From assembly GCF_003231275.1 (NCBI RefSeq), contig NZ_QKVL01000023.1:1-64000 (forward strand): a DNA stretch of 64,000 nucleotides, given 5' to 3'. The DNA is from Pseudomonas huaxiensis (GTDB lineage Bacteria > Pseudomonadota > Gammaproteobacteria > Pseudomonadales > Pseudomonadaceae). The position numbers were made by a program, and so were the translations under genes. Positions 24,237 through 33,647 of this stretch are shown here, in pieces; within the stretch, counting starts at the first letter, position 1, and each line of letters begins with the position of its first letter. The notes beneath the pieces were generated by a model. It was given only the letters and a program-made list of their open reading frames with translations, did no database searches and was not told where the DNA came from.

Positions 24237-25442
24237 ATGAGCCTTCATTCGCAACCGCACGACGCCGTGGCAGTCATCACCAATGACGCCGAGGCGCTGG
24301 CCATCGCCGAGCAGATCGCTGGCCAACTGCAACTCGACAGCGCCCTGCGCGACCGTGAACGGCGCCTGCCACGCCCGGAACTGGAGCTGTTCACCCGCTC
24401 CGGCCTGTGGGGCATCAGCGTGCCGAAAGCCTTCGGCGGCGCCGGCGTATCCAACGTCACCCTGGCCAAGGTCGTCGCCCGCATCGCCCAGGCCGACTCG
24501 TCGCTGGGACAGATTCCGCAAAACCATTTCTACGGACTGGAAGTGCTGCGCGTGAACGGCACTCCGGAGCAACAGCAACGCCTGTACGCCGAAGTGCTGG
24601 CCGGCAAACGCTTCGGCAACGCCCTCGCCGAGTTGGGCACCAAGACCGCCAACGTCCGCACCACCGCGCTGACCCGCGACGGTGACGGCTACCGCATCAA
24701 CGGCCGCAAGTTCTACGCCACCGGCGCGATCTATGCTCAGCGCATTCCCACCTCGGTGGTGGATGAACACGGCGTGCAGCAACTGGCCTTCGTCCCCGCC
24801 GACAGCGCCGGACTGAAGGTCATCGATGATTGGAGCGGCTTCGGCCAGCGCACCACCGGTAGCGGTTCGGTGGTGTTCGATAACGTCCGGGTCGAGGCCA
24901 CGGATGTGGTGCCGTTCCAGAGCGCGTTCGAGCGGCCGACCCCGGTCGGTCCGCTGGCGCAGATTCTCCACGCCGCCATCGACACCGGCATCGCCCGCGC
25001 CGCCTATGAAGATGCCCTGCACTTCGTGCGCACCCGCACCCGGCCGTGGATCGACGCCAGCAGCGACAAAGCCACCGAAGACCCGCTGAGCCTGAAGACT
25101 TTCGGCCACCTGGCGATCCGTCTGCACGCCACCGAAGCCCTGCTGGAACGCGCTGGCGAATTCCTCGACCGCGCCCAGGCCAACCCCAACGCCGACACCG
25201 TTGCCGCCGCATCCATCGCCGTGGCCGAAGCCCGCGCCCTCAGCACCGAAATTTCCCTGGCCGCCGGCAGCACCCTGTTCGAACTGGCCGGCAGCCAGGC
25301 CACCCTCGCCGAACACGGCCTGGACCGCCACTGGCGCAACGCCCGCACCCACACCCTGCACGACCCGGTGCGCTGGAAGTACCACGCCATCGGCAACTAC
25401 TACCTCAACGATCAGAACCCACCGTTGCGGGGGACCATCTGA
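24237..25442 (+). CDS. sfnB: SfnB-family sulfur acquisition oxidoreductase, second copy
   Basis: 401 residues from ATG 24237, preceded by GGAG at the right distance; a TTG 24 bases earlier is less likely. Same fold and signature segments as the preceding gene (VPKAFGGAGVSNVTLAKVV, GQIPQNHFYGLEVLRV, DDWSGFGQRTTGSGSVVF, HTLHDPVRWKYHAIGNYY). The stop shares its last A with the ATG of the monooxygenase that follows. Two SfnB paralogues side by side suggest two substrates or a heteromeric enzyme; neither the electron donor nor a reductase gene is nearby. Confidence 0.88.
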   Translation: MSLHSQPHDAVAVITNDAEALAIAEQIAGQLQLDSALRDRERRLPRPELELFTRSGLWGISVPKAFGGAGVSNVTLAKVVARIAQADSSLGQIPQNHFYGLEVLRVNGTPEQQQRLYAEVLAGKRFGNALAELGTKTANVRTTALTRDGDGYRINGRKFYATGAIYAQRIPTSVVDEHGVQQLAFVPADSAGLKVIDDWSGFGQRTTGSGSVVFDNVRVEATDVVPFQSAFERPTPVGPLAQILHAAIDTGIARAAYEDALHFVRTRTRPWIDASSDKATEDPLSLKTFGHLAIRLHATEALLERAGEFLDRAQANPNADTVAAASIAVAEARALSTEISLAAGSTLFELAGSQATLAEHGLDRHWRNARTHTLHDPVRWKYHAIGNYYLNDQNPPLRGTI

Positions 25443-26848
25443 TGGCCAAGAAAAAGATTCTGCTCAACGCCTTCAACATGAACTGCGTCGGCCACATCAA
25501 CCACGGCCTGTGGACCCATCCGCGGGATACCTCCAGCGAGTACAAGACCCTCGAATACTGGACCGAACTGGCAAAACTGCTGGAACGCGGGCTGTTCGAC
25601 GGGCTGTTCCTGGCCGATATCGTCGGCGTCTACGACGTCTACCAGCAGTCGGTGGAAGTGCCGCTGAAAGAGTCGATCCAGTTGCCAGTCAACGACCCGC
25701 TGCTGCTGGTCTCGGCCATGGCCGCAGTCACCCGCAACTTGGGTTTCGGCCTCACCGCCAACCTCACCTATGAGCCGCCATACCTGTTCGCCCGGCGCCT
25801 TTCCACCCTCGACCACCTGAGCCGTGGCCGGGTCGGCTGGAACATCGTCACCGGCTACCTGGACAGTGCGGCCAAGGCCATGGGCCTCGACGCACAACCC
25901 GAACACGACCGCCGCTACGACCAGGCCGACGAATACCTGGAAGTGCTCTACAAACTGCTCGAAGGCAGTTGGGAAAACGACGCGGTGCTCAACGACCGCG
26001 AACAGCGCATCTACGCCCAGCCAGACAAGGTGCACAAGGTTCGCCATCACGGCGAGTTCTACAAGGTCGAGGGCTATCACCTCAGCGAGCCGTCGCCACA
26101 ACGCACGCCAGTGCTGTTCCAGGCCGGTGCGTCGGAGCGTGGCTTGACCTTCGCCGGCAACCACGCCGAGTGCGTGTTCATCAGCGGCCAGACCAAGGCC
26201 GCGACCCGTGCCCAGGTCGACAAGGTGCGCGCCGCTGCTGTCGCCGCCGGGCGTGAGGGTGACGCGATCAAGGTGTTCATGGGCATCACGGTGATCGTCG
26301 CCGCGACCGAAGAACTGGCCCGTGCCAAGCACGCCGAATACCAGCGCCATGCCAGCGCCGAAGCCGGCGTCGCGCATTTCTCCAGCTCCACCGGCATCGA
26401 CTTCTCGGCATACGAGCTGGACGAACCGATCCAGTACGTGAAGAGCAACGCCATCCAGTCCGCGACCAAGCACCTGCAAAACAACGACTGGACACGCCGC
26501 CGCCTGCTCGACCAACACGCGCTCGGCGGGCGCTACATCACCCTGATCGGCTCGCCCGAGCAGGTCGCCGACGAGCTGGAAAGCTGGATCGCCGAAACCG
26601 GCCTGGACGGCTTCAACCTGGCCCGCACGGTGACCCCGGAAAGCTACGAAGACTTCATCGACCTGGTGATCCCCGAGCTGCAACGCCGCGGCTCGTACAA
26701 GACCGCCTACGACAACGGCCCACTGCGACAGAAGCTGTTCCCGCAGGGCACTGCCCACCTGCCTGCCGACCACCCTGGCGCCGGCTATCGCCACAACGCC
26801 CAACCGACCACGACCGCCCAACCGACCGGAGCGCTACAGCATGCTTAA
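25442..26848 (+). CDS. Flavin-dependent monooxygenase of the NtaA/DmoA (LLM) family
   Basis: 468 residues, ATG at 25442 overlapping the previous stop. Family blocks: ILLNAFNMNCVGHINHGLWTHP, FDGLFLADIVGVYDVY, FGLTANLTYEPPYLFARRLS, TLDHLSRGRVGWNIVTGYLD, VLFQAGASERGLTFAG and GSPEQVADELESWI. The N-terminal MNCVGHINHGLW pattern resembles dimethyl-sulfide monooxygenase DmoA and its kin. Uses FMNH2 from a separate reductase. With the SfnB pair it probably oxidises a methylated or alkyl sulfur compound. Its end overlaps metQ by eight bases. Confidence 0.9.
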   Translation: MAKKKILLNAFNMNCVGHINHGLWTHPRDTSSEYKTLEYWTELAKLLERGLFDGLFLADIVGVYDVYQQSVEVPLKESIQLPVNDPLLLVSAMAAVTRNLGFGLTANLTYEPPYLFARRLSTLDHLSRGRVGWNIVTGYLDSAAKAMGLDAQPEHDRRYDQADEYLEVLYKLLEGSWENDAVLNDREQRIYAQPDKVHKVRHHGEFYKVEGYHLSEPSPQRTPVLFQAGASERGLTFAGNHAECVFISGQTKAATRAQVDKVRAAAVAAGREGDAIKVFMGITVIVAATEELARAKHAEYQRHASAEAGVAHFSSSTGIDFSAYELDEPIQYVKSNAIQSATKHLQNNDWTRRRLLDQHALGGRYITLIGSPEQVADELESWIAETGLDGFNLARTVTPESYEDFIDLVIPELQRRGSYKTAYDNGPLRQKLFPQGTAHLPADHPGAGYRHNAQPTTTAQPTGALQHA

Positions 26849-27647
26849 GACCCTTTTCGGCCGCCCCGTCGCGGCACTCGCCCTCACCCTCGGCCTGATC
26901 GGCACCAGCCACGCCGCCGATGCCCCGCTGAAAGTCGGCACCACCGCCGCCTTCGCCATCCCGCTGGAAGCGGCGGTCGGCGAAGCGAAGAAACAGGGGC
27001 TGAACGTCGAGCTGATCGAGTTCAGCGACTGGATCGCGCCCAACGTCAGCCTCGCCGCCGGCGACATCGACGTGAACTACTTCCAGCACATCCCGTTCCT
27101 GGAAAACGCCAAGTCCGCCGCCGGTTTCGACCTGGTGCCCTACGCCCCCGGCATCATCAACAACGTCGGCCTCTACTCGAAGAAGTACAAGAGCTTCGCC
27201 GAGCTGCCGGAAGGCGCCACCGTGGCCATCGCCAACGACCCGATCAACGGCGGTCGCGGTCTGCAACTGCTGGCCAAGGCCGGCCTGATCAGCCTCAAGC
27301 CGGGTGTCGGCTACAAGGCCACCGAGGACGACATCGTCGGCAACCCGAAGAAGATCAAGATCCTTCAGGTCGAAGCGGTGCAACTGGTTCGCGCCTATGA
27401 AGACGCCGACCTGGTCCAGGGCTACCCGCACTACATCCGCCTGGCCAACACTTTCGATGCCGGCTCCGCGCTGCTGTTCGACGGCATCGATCACAAGGAA
27501 TACGTGATCCAGTTCGTCATCAAGCCGCAAAACAAGGACGACCCGCGCCTGGCCAAGTTCATCGACATCTACCAGCACTCGCCGGTGGTTCGCGCCGCCC
27601 TCGACAAGGCCCACGGCAAGCTGTACCAGCCGGGCTGGGAGAGCTGA
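26841..27647 (+). CDS. metQ: MetQ/NlpA-family ABC substrate-binding protein
   Basis: 268 residues with a signal peptide (LALTLGLIGTSHAAD) and no lipobox cysteine, so a soluble periplasmic protein. Family blocks: LKVGTTAAFAIPLEAAVGEAK, VELIEFSDWIAPNVSLAAGDIDVNYFQH, NNVGLYSKKYKS and GATVAIANDPINGGRGL. True MetQ proteins bind methionine; this branch, located in a sulfur-oxygenase operon, may bind the monooxygenase substrate or a sulfoxide instead. Translationally coupled to the preceding gene. Confidence 0.88.
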   Translation: MLKTLFGRPVAALALTLGLIGTSHAADAPLKVGTTAAFAIPLEAAVGEAKKQGLNVELIEFSDWIAPNVSLAAGDIDVNYFQHIPFLENAKSAAGFDLVPYAPGIINNVGLYSKKYKSFAELPEGATVAIANDPINGGRGLQLLAKAGLISLKPGVGYKATEDDIVGNPKKIKILQVEAVQLVRAYEDADLVQGYPHYIRLANTFDAGSALLFDGIDHKEYVIQFVIKPQNKDDPRLAKFIDIYQHSPVVRAALDKAHGKLYQPGWES

Positions 27648-27648
27648 G

Positions 27649-28776
27649 ATGAGCACCGCCAACGCCCGTGTGGCGCTGGACTCGCCGAGCCTGTCGGAAC
27701 CCCGGCAGACCCGGCAGCGGGCGCTGCATCCTGAACTGAACAGCGCCCATGTGCGCTTCGTCAGCCTCAACAAGACCTACCCGGGGCAGGACGCCCCGGC
27801 CCTGGCTGATATCGACCTGAACATCCAGCACGGCGAAATCTTCGGCATCATCGGCCGCAGCGGCGCCGGCAAGTCGTCGCTGATCCGCACCATCAACCGC
27901 CTGGAACAACCCAGCAGCGGCCGCGTGTTGATCGACCAGGTGGACATCGCCGGGTACGACGAGGACAAGCTGGTCGCCCTGCGCCGACGCATCGGCATGA
28001 TCTTCCAGCACTTCAACCTGATGTCGGCCAAGACCGTGTGGCAGAACGTCGAGCTGCCGCTGAAAGTGGCCGGCGTGCCCAAGGCCGAGCGCCAGCGCAA
28101 GGTCACCGAACTGCTGGAGCTGGTGGGGTTGCAGGAGAAGCATCACGTCTATCCGGCGCAGCTTTCCGGCGGGCAGAAACAGCGCGTCGGCATCGCCCGC
28201 GCGCTGGTGCATGACCCGGCGATCCTGCTCTGCGACGAAGCCACCTCGGCGCTCGACCCGGAGACCACCGAATCGATCCTTGGCCTGCTGCGCGACATCA
28301 ACCAGCGCCTCGGCCTGACCATCGTCCTCATCACCCACGAAATGGCGGTGATCCGCGATATCTGCCACCGCGTGGTGGTACTGGAGCGCGGGCGTGTGGT
28401 CGAGCAGGGCGAAGTCTGGCAAGTGTTCGGCGACCCGCAGCACGACGTCAGCAAAACCCTGCTAGCGCCGTTGCAGCCGGCCTTGCCGTCAGCGCTGCTG
28501 GAGCGTCTGCTGCCCACCGCACCGGACGCGCGGGCGACGCTGGTTCTGCGCTTGCGGGTCAGCGGCCAGGACCGCGAAGCGCCGGACCTGTCGGCGCTGT
28601 TCGTGGCCCTTGGCGGCAAAGTCAGCCTGTTGCAGGGCGGCATCGAACCGATCCAGGACCGTGCCCTCGGCCAGTTGGTGATCTCGGTCGCGGGGTCGCC
28701 CCACACCCACGACAGCATCATCGAACGGGCCCGCGACTGGGCCGCGCAGGTAGAGGTACTTGGCTATGTGGTTTGA
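27649..28776 (+). CDS. metN: MetN-type ABC transporter ATP-binding protein
   Basis: 375 residues. A 40-residue N-terminal extension (LDSPSLSEPRQTRQRALHPE) precedes the ATPase: Walker A GRSGAGKSS, Q-loop IFQHFNLMSAKTVWQNVELPL, signature LSGGQKQRVGIARAL, Walker B ILLCDEATSALDPETT, switch LITHEMAVIRDI. The last 85 residues form the NIL substrate-sensing domain (ALFVALGGKVSLLQGGIEPI, GQLVISVAG) found in MetN. The N-terminal extension is unusual for MetN, which normally begins near residue 37. Starts one base after metQ ends. Confidence 0.9.
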   Translation: MSTANARVALDSPSLSEPRQTRQRALHPELNSAHVRFVSLNKTYPGQDAPALADIDLNIQHGEIFGIIGRSGAGKSSLIRTINRLEQPSSGRVLIDQVDIAGYDEDKLVALRRRIGMIFQHFNLMSAKTVWQNVELPLKVAGVPKAERQRKVTELLELVGLQEKHHVYPAQLSGGQKQRVGIARALVHDPAILLCDEATSALDPETTESILGLLRDINQRLGLTIVLITHEMAVIRDICHRVVVLERGRVVEQGEVWQVFGDPQHDVSKTLLAPLQPALPSALLERLLPTAPDARATLVLRLRVSGQDREAPDLSALFVALGGKVSLLQGGIEPIQDRALGQLVISVAGSPHTHDSIIERARDWAAQVEVLGYVV

Positions 28777-29410
28777 TCGTTTGTTGCAGGGCGTCGTCGA
28801 CACCCTGCTGATGGTCGGCGTGTCCTCACTGATCGCGCTGCTGGCGGGCATTCCGCTGGCGGTGATCCTGGTCACCAGCGGCAAGGGCGGCATCTTCGAA
28901 GCGCCAAACGTGAACCGCGTGCTCGGCGTGTTCGTCAACCTGTTCCGCTCGATTCCGTTCTTGATCCTGATGGTCGCGCTGATCCCCTTCACCCGGCTGA
29001 TCGTCGGCACCACCTACGGCGTGTGGGCGGCGGTCGTACCACTGACTATTGCCGCTACACCGTTCTTCGCCCGGATTGCCGAAGTCAGCCTGCGCGAAGT
29101 CGACCACGGCCTGATCGAAGCGGCGCAGGCCATGGGTTGCCGGCGCTGGCATATCGTCTGGCATGTGCTGTTGCCCGAGGCGTTGCCGGGAATAGTGGGT
29201 GGTTTCACCATCACCCTGGTGACCATGATCAACTCCTCGGCCATGGCCGGCGCCATCGGCGCAGGCGGGTTGGGCGACATCGCCTACCGCTATGGCTACC
29301 AGCGCTTCGATACCCAGATCATGCTGACCGTGATCGTCATGCTGGTGGTGCTGGTGGCGTTGATTCAGGTGAGTGGGGACCGGTTGGCGCAGCGGTTGAA
29401 TAAGCGGTGA
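28766..29410 (+). CDS. metI: MetI-type ABC transporter permease
   Basis: 214 residues from ATG 28766 (MWFDRLLQGVVDTLLMVGVSS), overlapping metN by 11 bases; a TTG two codons earlier is possible. Five hydrophobic helices and the EAA loop EAAQAMGCRRWHIVWHVLLPEALP. Also NLFRSIPFLILMVALIPFTR and GAIGAGGLGDIAYRYGYQRF, both MetI hallmarks. Closes the sfnB-LLM-metQNI operon; a REP pair follows. Confidence 0.92.
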   Translation: MWFDRLLQGVVDTLLMVGVSSLIALLAGIPLAVILVTSGKGGIFEAPNVNRVLGVFVNLFRSIPFLILMVALIPFTRLIVGTTYGVWAAVVPLTIAATPFFARIAEVSLREVDHGLIEAAQAMGCRRWHIVWHVLLPEALPGIVGGFTITLVTMINSSAMAGAIGAGGLGDIAYRYGYQRFDTQIMLTVIVMLVVLVALIQVSGDRLAQRLNKR

Positions 29411-29417
29411 TCATTTT

Positions 29418-29511
29418 GGCCTCATCGCTGGCAAGCCAGCTCCCACAGGTTCAGCACAAGTCTTGAGAGTTGCACTGCCCCTGTGGGAGCTGGCTTGCCA
29501 GCGATGAGGCC
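29418..29511. repeat. REP inverted pair (GTGGGAGCTGGCTTG type)
   Basis: GGCCTCATCGCTGGCAAGCC (29418 onward) and its complement (ending 29511) flank about 30 bases between the convergent metI and RND pump genes. Confidence 0.88.
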
Positions 29512-29535
29512 CTAAAAAACACCATCAACCCCAGA

Positions 29536-32500
29536 TCAAGCCCTCTCCGGCTCCCGAATCTTGTACCAGGCCACATACAGCGCCGGCAAAAACAGCAGCG
29601 TCAGCAAGGTCGCGACAATAATCCCGCCAATCATCGCGTAGGCCATCGGCCCCCAGAACACTTCCCGGGCAATCGGGATCATGCCCAGGCTCGCCGCCGC
29701 AGCGGTGAGAAGGATCGGGCGGCGGCGGTGGTTGGTGGCTTCCAGTACGGCATCCCACGGCGTGTAACCCTGGGCCTCGTACTCGTCGATCTGGGTCACG
29801 AGGATCACCGAGTTACGGATGATGATGCCGATCAGCGCCAATATCCCGAGGATCGCCACGAAACCCATCGGCGTCCCCGTCGGCACCAGCGCGATGACCA
29901 CGCCGATCAGCCCCAGCGGCGCCACGCTCGCCACCAGGAACAGCTTCTGCACGCTGTGCAACTGGATCATCAGGAACGTCGCCATGAGGAATAGCATCAG
30001 CGGTATCACTTTGGCGATCGGGCCCTGGGCCTTGCTGCTTTCTTCCACCGTGCCGCCCGTCGCCACTTCGTAACCCACCGGCAGCTTGCTGGCGAATTCT
30101 TCAATCTTCGGTTTGAGCTGGGCCACCAGATCGGTCGGCTGGATCTCGTCGCGGACCGAGGCCTTGATGGTGATGGTCGGTTTGCGGTCACGCCGCCACA
30201 CCAGCGGTTGCTCCAGTTCGTAGCGCACGGTGGCGAACGCCAGCAGCGGAATCGAGGTGCCGTTGGGGGTGACGATCTGCAGGTTCTGCAACGTCTGCGG
30301 CGAACCGCGCTCGCTGTCTTCGGCGCGGGCCACCACGTCGATCAGGTAGATGTTGTCGTGCACCTCGGTCACCGGCACGCCGCTGACGATGCTGTTCATC
30401 ACATTGGCCACGTCTTCCGACGACAACCCGAGCTGCCGCGCCTTGTCCTGGGCGATGTCGATCCGCAGCACTTTGCCCGGCTCGTTCCAGTCGTAAATCA
30501 TGTCGCCGATGTGCGGGTTGCTGTCGAGCAAGGTCGCCAGCTCGATGGCGTGTTTGCGCACCAGATCGATGTCCTTGCCGCTGACCCGATACTGAATCGG
30601 CCGCCCAACGGGCGGGCCCATTTCCAGTGACTGAACGTTGCTGCCGATGCCGACGAATTCGTCACGCAGGCGTTTCTGCAAGCGCGCCTTGAGCGCTTCG
30701 CGGGACTCCAGGCCTTTGCTCACCACCACCAATTGCGCGTAGTAGGGGTTTTGCAGTTGCTGGTCCAGCGGCAGGTAGAAACGCACCGCGCCCTGGCCGA
30801 TGTAGGTGCTCCAGTGGGCAATGTCCGGGTCATCCTTGAAGGTGGATTCGAGGCGATCAACCACCTTGCGGGTTTCTTCGATCGAGGCGTTCTGCGGCAG
30901 GTTGATGTCCACCAGCAGTTCCGGACGGTCCGAGGACGGGAAGAACTGGTTCTGCACGAAGCGCATGCAGAAAATCGCCAGGGCGAACAGCACGATGGTG
31001 CCGCCGATGGTCAGCCAGCGGTGACGCATACTCCACAGCAAGCCGCCGGCAAAGGCGCGGCCAACCCGGCCCGGCTCTTCTTCATGCACCTTGGGTTTGA
31101 TGTTGAGCAGGTGCACGCCCAGCACCGGGGCGAACAGCACGGCGACGATCCACGACACCAGCAGCGCCACGGCGATCACCGCGAACAGGGTGAAGGTGTA
31201 CTCCCCCGCCGAACTGGCATTGAGGCCAATCGGCACAAACCCGGCCACGGTCACCAGGGTGCCGGTGAGCATCGGGAAGGCGGTCGAGGTGTAGGCGAAC
31301 GTCGCCGCCTGCTCCTTGCTCTCGCCCATTTCCAGGCGCGTAACCATCACCTCGACGGTGATCATCGCGTCGTCCACCAGCAGGCCCAGCGCAATGATCA
31401 GCGCACCCAGGGAAATCCGCTGCATGGTGATGCCGCTGTATTCCATGAACACGAAGACCATCGCCAGCACCAGCGGGATCGAGCAGGCCACCACCAGCCC
31501 GGCGCGCAGACCGAGGCTGACGAAACTCACCAGCAGCACGATCACCACCGCCTCGAACAGCGCGCTGGTGAAGCCGCCGACCGCCTCCTTCACCACCACC
31601 GCCTGGTCGGACACGGTGAATACCCCGACCCCGACCGGCAGCTCGGTAATGACGCTGTCCATCTTCTTGCGCAGGTCCTGGCCGAACACCTGCATGTTGC
31701 CGCCGGACTTCATGCCGATGGCCAGGCCAATCGCTTGCTGGCCGTTGTAGCGGAATTGCACCGTCGGCGGATCGGTGTAGCCACGGCGAATCTCGGCGAT
31801 ATCGGCCAGGCGGTAGAAGCGGTCGTCGAGCCGTAGATTGACCTCGGCGAGGTCTTTTTCCGAGGCGAACTGGCCGCTGGTGCGCACCGAAATCCGTTCC
31901 GGCCCGGCCTCGATCACCCCCGCTGGCGTCACCGCGTTCTGCGCCTGCAGGGCCTGCACCACCTGACGTTGATCGATGCCCAGCGCCGCCAGCTTGCGGG
32001 TGGAGAAGTTCAGGTAAAGCACCTCGTCCTGGGTGCCGATCATCTCGACCTTGCCCAGGTTCGGCACCTCGCGGATTTCCGCGCGCACCCGCTCCACGTA
32101 GTCACGCAGTTCGCGCATGCTCAGGCCGTCGGCGGTGAAGGCGTAGATCGAGCCGAACACATCGCCGAATTCATCGTTGAAACCGGGGCCCTGAATGCCC
32201 TGGGGAAACTCGCCGCGAATGTCCTGGATCTTCTTGCGCACCTGGTACCAGATCTGCGGGATGTCGCCGGCCTTGGTGGTGTCGCGCAGGTTGACGTAGA
32301 CCGTCGATTCACCGGGCCGGGTGTAGCTCTTCACGTAGTCGAGGGAGTCCAGCTCTTCGAGTTTTTTCTCGATGCGGTCGGTGACCTGCAGCAGGGTTTC
32401 GTCCTGGGTCGCACCCGGCCAGCGGGTCTGGATCACCATGGTCTTGATGGTGAACGACGGGTCTTCTTCACGGCCCAGGTTGAGGTAGGAAAACACCCCC

Positions 32501-32583
32501 ATGAGCAAGGCGACGAACATCAGGTACCAGACGAAGGATTGGTGCCGGAGTGCCCATTCGGACAGGTTGAAGCTTCCTTTCAT
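29536..32583 (-). CDS. RND efflux pump inner-membrane transporter (TriC-like)
   Basis: 1015 residues, HAE1/HAE-type RND transporter with 12 helices and two large periplasmic loops. The proton-relay helix reads GLLVDDAMITVEVMVTR, and the end is LFLPALYVAWYKIREPERA. The length equals P. aeruginosa TriC as I remember it, and the operon (two adaptor genes then the pump) matches triABC, in which both adaptors are needed for triclosan export. No outer-membrane channel gene is linked, also as in triABC. Starts inside the stop of the second adaptor gene. Confidence 0.87.
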   Translation of the reverse strand: MKGSFNLSEWALRHQSFVWYLMFVALLMGVFSYLNLGREEDPSFTIKTMVIQTRWPGATQDETLLQVTDRIEKKLEELDSLDYVKSYTRPGESTVYVNLRDTTKAGDIPQIWYQVRKKIQDIRGEFPQGIQGPGFNDEFGDVFGSIYAFTADGLSMRELRDYVERVRAEIREVPNLGKVEMIGTQDEVLYLNFSTRKLAALGIDQRQVVQALQAQNAVTPAGVIEAGPERISVRTSGQFASEKDLAEVNLRLDDRFYRLADIAEIRRGYTDPPTVQFRYNGQQAIGLAIGMKSGGNMQVFGQDLRKKMDSVITELPVGVGVFTVSDQAVVVKEAVGGFTSALFEAVVIVLLVSFVSLGLRAGLVVACSIPLVLAMVFVFMEYSGITMQRISLGALIIALGLLVDDAMITVEVMVTRLEMGESKEQAATFAYTSTAFPMLTGTLVTVAGFVPIGLNASSAGEYTFTLFAVIAVALLVSWIVAVLFAPVLGVHLLNIKPKVHEEEPGRVGRAFAGGLLWSMRHRWLTIGGTIVLFALAIFCMRFVQNQFFPSSDRPELLVDINLPQNASIEETRKVVDRLESTFKDDPDIAHWSTYIGQGAVRFYLPLDQQLQNPYYAQLVVVSKGLESREALKARLQKRLRDEFVGIGSNVQSLEMGPPVGRPIQYRVSGKDIDLVRKHAIELATLLDSNPHIGDMIYDWNEPGKVLRIDIAQDKARQLGLSSEDVANVMNSIVSGVPVTEVHDNIYLIDVVARAEDSERGSPQTLQNLQIVTPNGTSIPLLAFATVRYELEQPLVWRRDRKPTITIKASVRDEIQPTDLVAQLKPKIEEFASKLPVGYEVATGGTVEESSKAQGPIAKVIPLMLFLMATFLMIQLHSVQKLFLVASVAPLGLIGVVIALVPTGTPMGFVAILGILALIGIIIRNSVILVTQIDEYEAQGYTPWDAVLEATNHRRRPILLTAAAASLGMIPIAREVFWGPMAYAMIGGIIVATLLTLLFLPALYVAWYKIREPERA

Positions 32584-33647
32584 CGGGACTCGTCCTCATC
32601 GACCAAAACCTTCTGCCCCGGCTTGAGGCTGTTGACGCCGGCGGTGACCACCCGCTCACCGGGCTGCACCCCCGAGGCCAGCAGCACCCCATCCGGGCCT
32701 CGTTCGAGCACGTTCACGTCTCGCGGGTTGACCACTTTTTGTTGGGTATCGACGATCCACACCCGGGTTTTGCCGTCCACCTCCTGAATGGCACTGGCCG
32801 GCACTTCGCTACGCGGCTTCACCGCCGAGCTGAGGGTGACGCTGATGGACGTGCCGAGGCGGAAGCCCTCGGGCGTTTCGTGCAGGGTCAACCGGGCGCG
32901 CCGGGTGCGGGTGCTGGCGTCGGCCTGCGGCTCGATTTCGCGCAGTTGGGCGGTGGTATTCAGGTTGCTGTCCAGTTGCGCGGCAACGCGGAATTCCACG
33001 CCTTCGGAGAGTTCGTCGGCGAGGCGGGTCGGCAGGTCGATCACCGCCTCCTTCACGTCAGGCCGCGCCAGGGTCACGACCGCCTGGCCCGCGCTAACGG
33101 TCTGCCCGGCCTCGGCCTTCCATTCGGTGACCACCGCGCCGTGATCGGTGCGCAGCTCGCTGTAGCCGAGCTGGTCGCGGGCCTGCTGCAACGCCGCCTT
33201 GGCCTGTTCAAGACTGGCGCCGGTGGTTTTCAGGTCGGTCTGGGCGATGTCCAGTTGCGCCTGGGCGCCGACGCCACGGTCATACAATTGCTGCTGGCGA
33301 CGCGCATTGGCCTGGGCATTGATCCACTGCGCCTGGACCCGCGCCAGGTCGCCTTCAGCGGCGCGCACCTGGTTGCGCTGGTCGGTGGGATCGAGGCTGG
33401 CGAGCACATCGCCCGGCTTCACTGTGCTGCCGACGTCCACTGCGCGGCGGGCGATGCGGCCGCCGACACGAAAGCCCAAGGTACTTTCATAGCGGGCCTG
33501 AATGGTCCCGGCAAAACGCCCGAGGTCGAGCTGGTCCTGGGTCTGGACCTGCATCGACAGCACCGGGCGGATCGGCTCCGGCGCCTCCTTCTTTTCGCCA
33601 CAGGCCACCAGCGACAGGCAGCCCAACAGCAGGATCGCGGGCTTCAT
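32580..33647 (-). CDS. RND efflux periplasmic adaptor lipoprotein, second copy (TriB-like)
   Basis: 355 residues; lipobox LSLVAC puts the lipid anchor at Cys16. Contains the lipoyl halves (YESTLGFRVGGRIARRAVDVG, TDHGAVVTEWKAEAGQTVSAG) around an alpha-hairpin (about 95-165) and a beta-barrel/membrane-proximal region. Links the pump to an outer-membrane channel. Overlaps the genes on both sides by four bases, so three gene products are co-translated. Confidence 0.87.
   Translation of the reverse strand: MKPAILLLGCLSLVACGEKKEAPEPIRPVLSMQVQTQDQLDLGRFAGTIQARYESTLGFRVGGRIARRAVDVGSTVKPGDVLASLDPTDQRNQVRAAEGDLARVQAQWINAQANARRQQQLYDRGVGAQAQLDIAQTDLKTTGASLEQAKAALQQARDQLGYSELRTDHGAVVTEWKAEAGQTVSAGQAVVTLARPDVKEAVIDLPTRLADELSEGVEFRVAAQLDSNLNTTAQLREIEPQADASTRTRRARLTLHETPEGFRLGTSISVTLSSAVKPRSEVPASAIQEVDGKTRVWIVDTQQKVVNPRDVNVLERGPDGVLLASGVQPGERVVTAGVNSLKPGQKVLVDEDESR

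Noticed and set aside
29470..31836. Plus-strand frames opposite the RND pump gene
   Set aside because: Shadows of a complete 1015-residue pump gene; rich in H, R and Q with no motif.
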